A stretch of DNA of 9,695 nt from Porphyromonadaceae bacterium (GTDB lineage Bacteria > Bacteroidota > Bacteroidia > Bacteroidales > Tannerellaceae), in contig DOZP01000013.1 in NCBI GenBank assembly GCA_003517945.1, positions 1,107-10,801 of the forward strand, in the 5' to 3' direction. The position numbers were made by a program, and so were the translations under genes. Below the pieces are notes generated by a model that was not told the DNA's origin, did not search any database, and saw only the letters and a list, made by a program, of their open reading frames with translations. Below are positions 5,927-9,695 of the stretch, in pieces. Position 1 is the first letter of the stretch, and each line of letters begins with the position of its first letter.

Positions 5927-8900
5927 AAGTACTAACGATCAGGGGAAAGAATCTGGCATCACTGGAAAAGGAATTTGTTATCGATTTCACGGCTGAACCG
6001 CTGAAATCAGCCGGCATATTTGCCATTACCGGAAGCACGGGTTCCGGCAAATCCACACTTCTTGACGCATTGTGTCTTGCACTGTTCGACGCTTCACCGC
6101 GTACAAACCGCGTATCGGAAAATATACCCGTACGCGATGTAGGAGACAAAACGATCAACCAACGCGACAGTCGCAACATTCTGCGGCGCGGCGCAACCGA
6201 AGGATATGCGGAAGCGGAATTTATTTCCCTCGGCGGAGACAAATTCCGCGCACGCTGGTCGGTCAGACGCGCACGAAACAAAGCCGACGGATCCATGCAA
6301 AGCAGCGAGATACGCCTGTATAACCTGTCAACAGGAAAAGAAGAACCGGGACTAAAAACCGAACTACTGGCTAAAATATCCGGATTAATCGGCCTTTCAT
6401 TCGATCAGTTTACGCGTTCGGTACTACTTGCGCAAGGCGATTTCGCCACATTCCTGAAAGCAAAGCAGTCCGAAAAAGCCGAATTATTGGAAAAACTGAC
6501 CGGCACGGATATCTATTCGCGTATATCCGTTACCATTTATGAAAGGGCAAAAAACGCAGAAGCCGAATGGAATCTTGTAAACGAACGCATCAAAGGCACG
6601 AAACTTCTCCCCGATGAAGAAATAAATGCATACGAAACGGAAAGAACATCCGTACAGCAAGAACTATCCTTGCTGAAAAAAGAACGTGAATCCCTGGTTG
6701 CACAAATAAAGTGGATCAATGAAAAAGAACGGTTGGATAACGAAGTAAAACAAGCAGAGGCGGATTTAACCGTCGCGCAAAAAGCGACAGAAGAAGCCGG
6801 CAAACGGTTTGAATACATCCTGCGGATCGATTCCGTACAAGACATACGGGATACGTACGGACTTTTAAAAAATACCCATGAACAGCAAACCGGATACCGG
6901 AAAAATCTGCTGACTTCCGAAAATCAACGCAGGGAAAACACACAACGATTGTCCGACGCCCGGAAAACGCTTGAGATATACGAAAAAGAGCAGGAACAAC
7001 TACTCGAAAAACAGAAAGAAATCGCGCCGCAAATCATCAAAGCGCGGGAATTAGACATACAGATCAATGCATCCGACGCAAACATCGAAGATGCGCAAAA
7101 AGAATATGCCGCTGCAAAAACAATCGCTGAAAATACGGAAAAAAACCTGTCCGTTATCAGAAACACCCTGAACCAAACCGAAAAGACGTTCTGCTCCCTG
7201 AACCAATGGTTCACCGTAAACAAAAATTATGAAAGCATCGCCCCGCGCACCGAACTGCTTGTTAATCTGGTTACAGATGCGCAAACCGCGCATGAACTAA
7301 AGGAGCAAAATAAGAAAACGCTTACTTCGAACCAATCTCTTTTGGAAGACAACCTGAAAAGGTTAGACAACCTGAAACAGGAAACGGAGCAATTGAACCG
7401 CCTGTTACCGGCTGAAATAGCCACATTGAGAGCCAAACTAACCGAAGGCGAACCTTGCCCCGTATGCGGAAGTACACATCATCCGGCAGCCAAAACGGAA
7501 GACATACAACGTATGAAAGAACAGGAGCTTCAGAAAGCAAAAGAGGCGAATGCAAAGCATACGGAAATACTCACAAACGAAATCGAAAAACGAAAAAATG
7601 AAATCATACGCCTGTCCGCCATGATCGGGAACTACGCCGTGCAATACGACAAAGCATACTGTAGCCTGGAAAAAAATCTGTCGGACCTGACTGACTGGCA
7701 AGAACTTTTCGAACGCGCAACATTAAACGAATATCTCCGGACAAGGACAAATCAATGGAACCGCCATTCGGAAGATCTCGTTAAAGCACAGGAAAAAATC
7801 AACAAACTGCATACGACCATCGAAAACGAAGAAATTAAACTGAAAGAAGTTTCGGAGAACCTGAAAGTAAAAACGGAACGGCTGGTCAATTTCCAAAAAA
7901 TAGCCGGACAGCTACAAGCGGAAAGAGCAAACGTGCTGCACGGCAAACCGGCTGATGCGGCCGAAAAATATTTTATTGACAAGCAGAAAGATATCACCGT
8001 CAAACTAAAGGATGCCACTGATAATAGAAATAACCTGACGGCAAGACAGGAAAGTCTGAACGGTATTATCAGCCAGATCCAACTGACGATTTCGCAATCC
8101 GAAGAAAAATACAACGTGCTGCAACAGGCAATCGAGAAATGGATCAAAGAAAAGGGAGACATCACACACGAACAATTAGCCGGATTACTGGAAAAAGACA
8201 ATGCCTGGATCCAGGCAGAGAAACAGCTACTCAAAGCCTTAACCGAAACGGTAACCACCGCCCGGGCCACACTTGCGGAACGCCGGAAACAACTTGAACA
8301 ACATAATAGTTTGCCCGCAAAACCGGAATACGAAGAGACGAAAGCCATTTTGCAGGAAAAACTGACAGAGAGCAATGAGTTGGAGGAAAACCGGAATAAA
8401 CGCGCAACCGAAATAGAAGTCATCCTGTCGTCCGACACGAAGCTGAAAGAGCAGATGAAAGGATTGGAAAAAGAACTGAAAGAAAAAAGCGTATCAGCCG
8501 AAAACTGGAAAAAACTGAATGTATTATTAGGCTCCGCAAACGGCAATAAATTCAAGGAAATCGCACAAGGATATACACTGGAAACATTACTCGCTTATAC
8601 CAATACGCACCTGCAGGAGCTATCTCCGCGTTACCATCTGCAACGTATTCCCGACACCCTGGCGCTACAAGTGACCGATACGGATATGCTGAACGAAATA
8701 CGTACCATCCACTCGCTGTCCGGCGGAGAATCATTTCTGATCTCCCTGGCCCTTGCATTAGGACTATCCTCCCTGTCGTCCAACCGGATGAAAGTAGAAT
8801 CCTTATTCATCGACGAAGGCTTCGGTTCACTTGACAGCGATACACTACGCATCGCCATGGACGCACTTGAAAACCTCCGGACGCAGGGACGAAAAATCGG

Positions 8901-9000
8901 AGTTATTTCACATGTCGCTGAAATGACCGAAAGAATCACCGTGCAGATAAAAGTCTCCAAAACATCCAACGGTAAGAGTGAAATTCAGGTCACAGGATAA
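5923..9000 (+). CDS. sbcC: SbcC, SMC-like ATPase subunit of the SbcCD complex
   Basis: Rad50-type ATPase that clamps DNA and gates the SbcD nuclease. The product is 1025 aa (E. coli SbcC is 1048) and looks intact. The N-terminal ATPase lobe has Walker A GSTGSGKST at 37-45 and a Q-loop region DQFTRSVLLAQGDF at 161-174. Two long charged coiled-coil arms (roughly 200-500 and 525-860) flank the zinc-hook CPVC at 512-515. The hook is almost exactly at the middle of the chain (511 residues before, 510 after), as expected for an antiparallel arm that folds back at the hook. The C-terminal lobe has ABC signature LSGGES (932-937), Walker B and D-loop LFIDEGFGSLD (961-971) and switch histidine His997 in ISHVAEM. 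The start overlaps the sbcD stop and has a strong Shine-Dalgarno sequence. No terminator follows before the GH43-like gene. Confidence 0.97.
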   Translation: MKVLTIRGKNLASLEKEFVIDFTAEPLKSAGIFAITGSTGSGKSTLLDALCLALFDASPRTNRVSENIPVRDVGDKTINQRDSRNILRRGATEGYAEAEFISLGGDKFRARWSVRRARNKADGSMQSSEIRLYNLSTGKEEPGLKTELLAKISGLIGLSFDQFTRSVLLAQGDFATFLKAKQSEKAELLEKLTGTDIYSRISVTIYERAKNAEAEWNLVNERIKGTKLLPDEEINAYETERTSVQQELSLLKKERESLVAQIKWINEKERLDNEVKQAEADLTVAQKATEEAGKRFEYILRIDSVQDIRDTYGLLKNTHEQQTGYRKNLLTSENQRRENTQRLSDARKTLEIYEKEQEQLLEKQKEIAPQIIKARELDIQINASDANIEDAQKEYAAAKTIAENTEKNLSVIRNTLNQTEKTFCSLNQWFTVNKNYESIAPRTELLVNLVTDAQTAHELKEQNKKTLTSNQSLLEDNLKRLDNLKQETEQLNRLLPAEIATLRAKLTEGEPCPVCGSTHHPAAKTEDIQRMKEQELQKAKEANAKHTEILTNEIEKRKNEIIRLSAMIGNYAVQYDKAYCSLEKNLSDLTDWQELFERATLNEYLRTRTNQWNRHSEDLVKAQEKINKLHTTIENEEIKLKEVSENLKVKTERLVNFQKIAGQLQAERANVLHGKPADAAEKYFIDKQKDITVKLKDATDNRNNLTARQESLNGIISQIQLTISQSEEKYNVLQQAIEKWIKEKGDITHEQLAGLLEKDNAWIQAEKQLLKALTETVTTARATLAERRKQLEQHNSLPAKPEYEETKAILQEKLTESNELEENRNKRATEIEVILSSDTKLKEQMKGLEKELKEKSVSAENWKKLNVLLGSANGNKFKEIAQGYTLETLLAYTNTHLQELSPRYHLQRIPDTLALQVTDTDMLNEIRTIHSLSGGESFLISLALALGLSSLSSNRMKVESLFIDEGFGSLDSDTLRIAMDALENLRTQGRKIGVISHVAEMTERITVQIKVSKTSNGKSEIQVTG

Positions 9001-9010
9001 TCACTTTAAA

Positions 9011-9042
9011 TTTGTGTAATCGGAAAAGACAACATATCTTTG
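9011..9042 (+). promoter_or_regulatory. Full Bacteroidota promoter (-33 and -7) for the GH43-like gene
   Basis: TTTG at 9011-9014, a 20-bp spacer, and TATCTTTG at 9035-9042 together match the TTTG-N19-21-TAnnTTTG promoter of Bacteroides-type sigma factors. This is the best match in the window. Transcription is expected to begin near 9047, giving a leader of about 28 nt before the ATG at 9076. Confidence 0.78.
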
Positions 9043-9076
9043 CATAAATAAGCACAATTTTAACCCGATTATCACA
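9013..9076 (+). repeat. Imperfect inverted repeat spanning the GH43-like promoter and start codon
   Basis: Left arm 9013-9023 (TGTGTAATCGG) pairs with right arm 9065-9076 (CCGATTATCACA): 11 Watson-Crick pairs with one bulged base (T9072) and a 41-nt loop. The right arm includes the A of the ATG; the left arm overlaps the -33 element and lies upstream of the predicted transcription start. Confidence 0.4.
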
Positions 9077-9695
9077 TGAAAACAAACGGCATACGTAAAA
9101 CGTTATATCTCTGTACGCTTCTTTTCCTGTCTTTCTCCGTTATAGCGGAAGATGTTTATCTCTTTTCGTATTTTACCAATAAAAACAACAACAAGAACGG
9201 CCTTCACTTTGCCTACAGTGAAGACGGTTACAACTGGACCGCAATCGGGCCGGAACATAGTTTCCTGAAATGTGATTACGGCAACTGGGGTACTGAAAAA
9301 AAGATGCGCGACCCGTTTATCCTGCAAGGGCCGGACGGTACATGGCATTGCATCTGGACACTCAACTGGGATTCCGACAAAATAGGGTATGCATCATCCG
9401 GGGATCTGATCCACTGGGGACGCCAATCGTATATTCCCGTCATGGAAGAACTGGCGGAAGCGCGTAATTGCTGGGCGCCGGAAATGATCTACGACGACGA
9501 AAAAAAACAATTTATTATCTTTTGGGCAAGTACGATCAAGGTTAACGGAGAATGGAAAACGGAAGAAGGCAAGAAATATGACCACCGGATGTATTATACC
9601 ACCACCAAAGATTTTAAAACATTTGCACCTGCCCGGCTGTTTTTCGATCCGGGCCATAATGTGATCGACGCCACCATCCGGAAAATCAAGGATAC
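9076..9695 (+). CDS. Exported GH43-like glycoside hydrolase, 3' end outside window
   Basis: Predicted secreted five-bladed beta-propeller enzyme of the GH43 type, the group that contains arabinosidases and xylosidases; the substrate is not known. The frame is open from ATG 9076 to the window end (206 codons). Residues 1-24 form a signal peptide (basic start, hydrophobic LYLCTLLFLSFSVIA, likely cut after Ala24). No lipobox is seen; Cys13 sits in the hydrophobic core. Propeller-type features follow: GLHFAYSEDGYNW (42-54), MRDPFI with Asp79 as probable catalytic base, IGYASSGDLIHW (103-114), the structural CWAPE motif (132-136), and VIDATI (196-201) with Asp198 as probable pKa modulator. The catalytic acid glutamate, usually in an EGP-like motif, would lie beyond the window. 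It starts 75 bp after sbcC with its own strong promoter, so it is probably a separate unit and may open a glycan-use locus downstream. Confidence 0.82.
   Translation, partial: MKTNGIRKTLYLCTLLFLSFSVIAEDVYLFSYFTNKNNNKNGLHFAYSEDGYNWTAIGPEHSFLKCDYGNWGTEKKMRDPFILQGPDGTWHCIWTLNWDSDKIGYASSGDLIHWGRQSYIPVMEELAEARNCWAPEMIYDDEKKQFIIFWASTIKVNGEWKTEEGKKYDHRMYYTTTKDFKTFAPARLFFDPGHNVIDATIRKIKD

Noticed and set aside
5769..6296. 175-aa minus-strand open frame across the sbcD/sbcC junction
   Set aside because: It opposes the SbcC Walker A region and sbcD C-terminus, both clearly coding; its sequence shows no recognisable domain.
7752..8555. 267-aa open frame on the minus strand inside sbcC
   Set aside because: Ser/Phe-rich composition that mirrors the Lys/Glu-rich coiled-coil codons on the other strand; no motif, no promoter box, and the plus strand is clearly coding.
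4697..9000. sbcDC as part of an anti-phage defence island
   Set aside because: Full-length, typical SbcD and SbcC with housekeeping neighbours; no other defence gene, mobility gene or composition break is visible.

Overview
The window reads as an ordinary chromosomal segment of a Bacteroidota (most likely Bacteroidales) genome. Four intergenic regions carry the phylum's TAnnTTTG promoter -7 element. Start codons, except that of sbcC, are preceded by AT-rich leaders without a Shine-Dalgarno sequence. The gene content also fits: a transmembrane TPR/HTH regulator and an exported GH43-type enzyme. I find no tRNA, rRNA, CRISPR array, insertion sequence, phage gene or integration site. No stretch without a gene exceeds about 210 bases.

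Layout. (1) Positions 1-1695, plus strand: the 3' part of a ketoacyl-ACP synthase III-type gene, then a complete fabG-type ketoacyl-ACP reductase. Both belong to fatty-acid or polyketide-like chain elongation, and a strong intrinsic terminator follows. (2) 1844-2545, plus strand: a single-domain RluA-family pseudouridine synthase with its own promoter and a dyad just upstream. (3) 4486-2549, minus strand: a signal peptide, TPR, transmembrane, coiled-coil and LuxR-like HTH regulator. It ends only 3 nt from the pseudouridine synthase, tail to tail. (4) 4697-9000, plus strand: sbcD and sbcC, overlapping by ATGA. They encode the bacterial Mre11/Rad50 nuclease complex and are divergent from the regulator. 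(5) 9076 to the window end: the 5' part of an exported GH43-like five-bladed-propeller glycosidase with a near-perfect Bacteroidota promoter.

The genes form several separate functional units: lipid synthesis, RNA modification, DNA end and hairpin processing, and glycan hydrolysis. I see no convincing evidence of a new multi-gene system. The points most worth a second look are regulatory: a possible RNA stem that would hide the glycosidase start codon only in read-through transcripts from sbcC; a 17-bp dyad upstream of the pseudouridine synthase promoter; the strong Shine-Dalgarno sequence inside the end of sbcD; the shared divergent region between the membrane regulator and sbcDC; and the KAS I/II-like active-site elbow of the KAS III protein.
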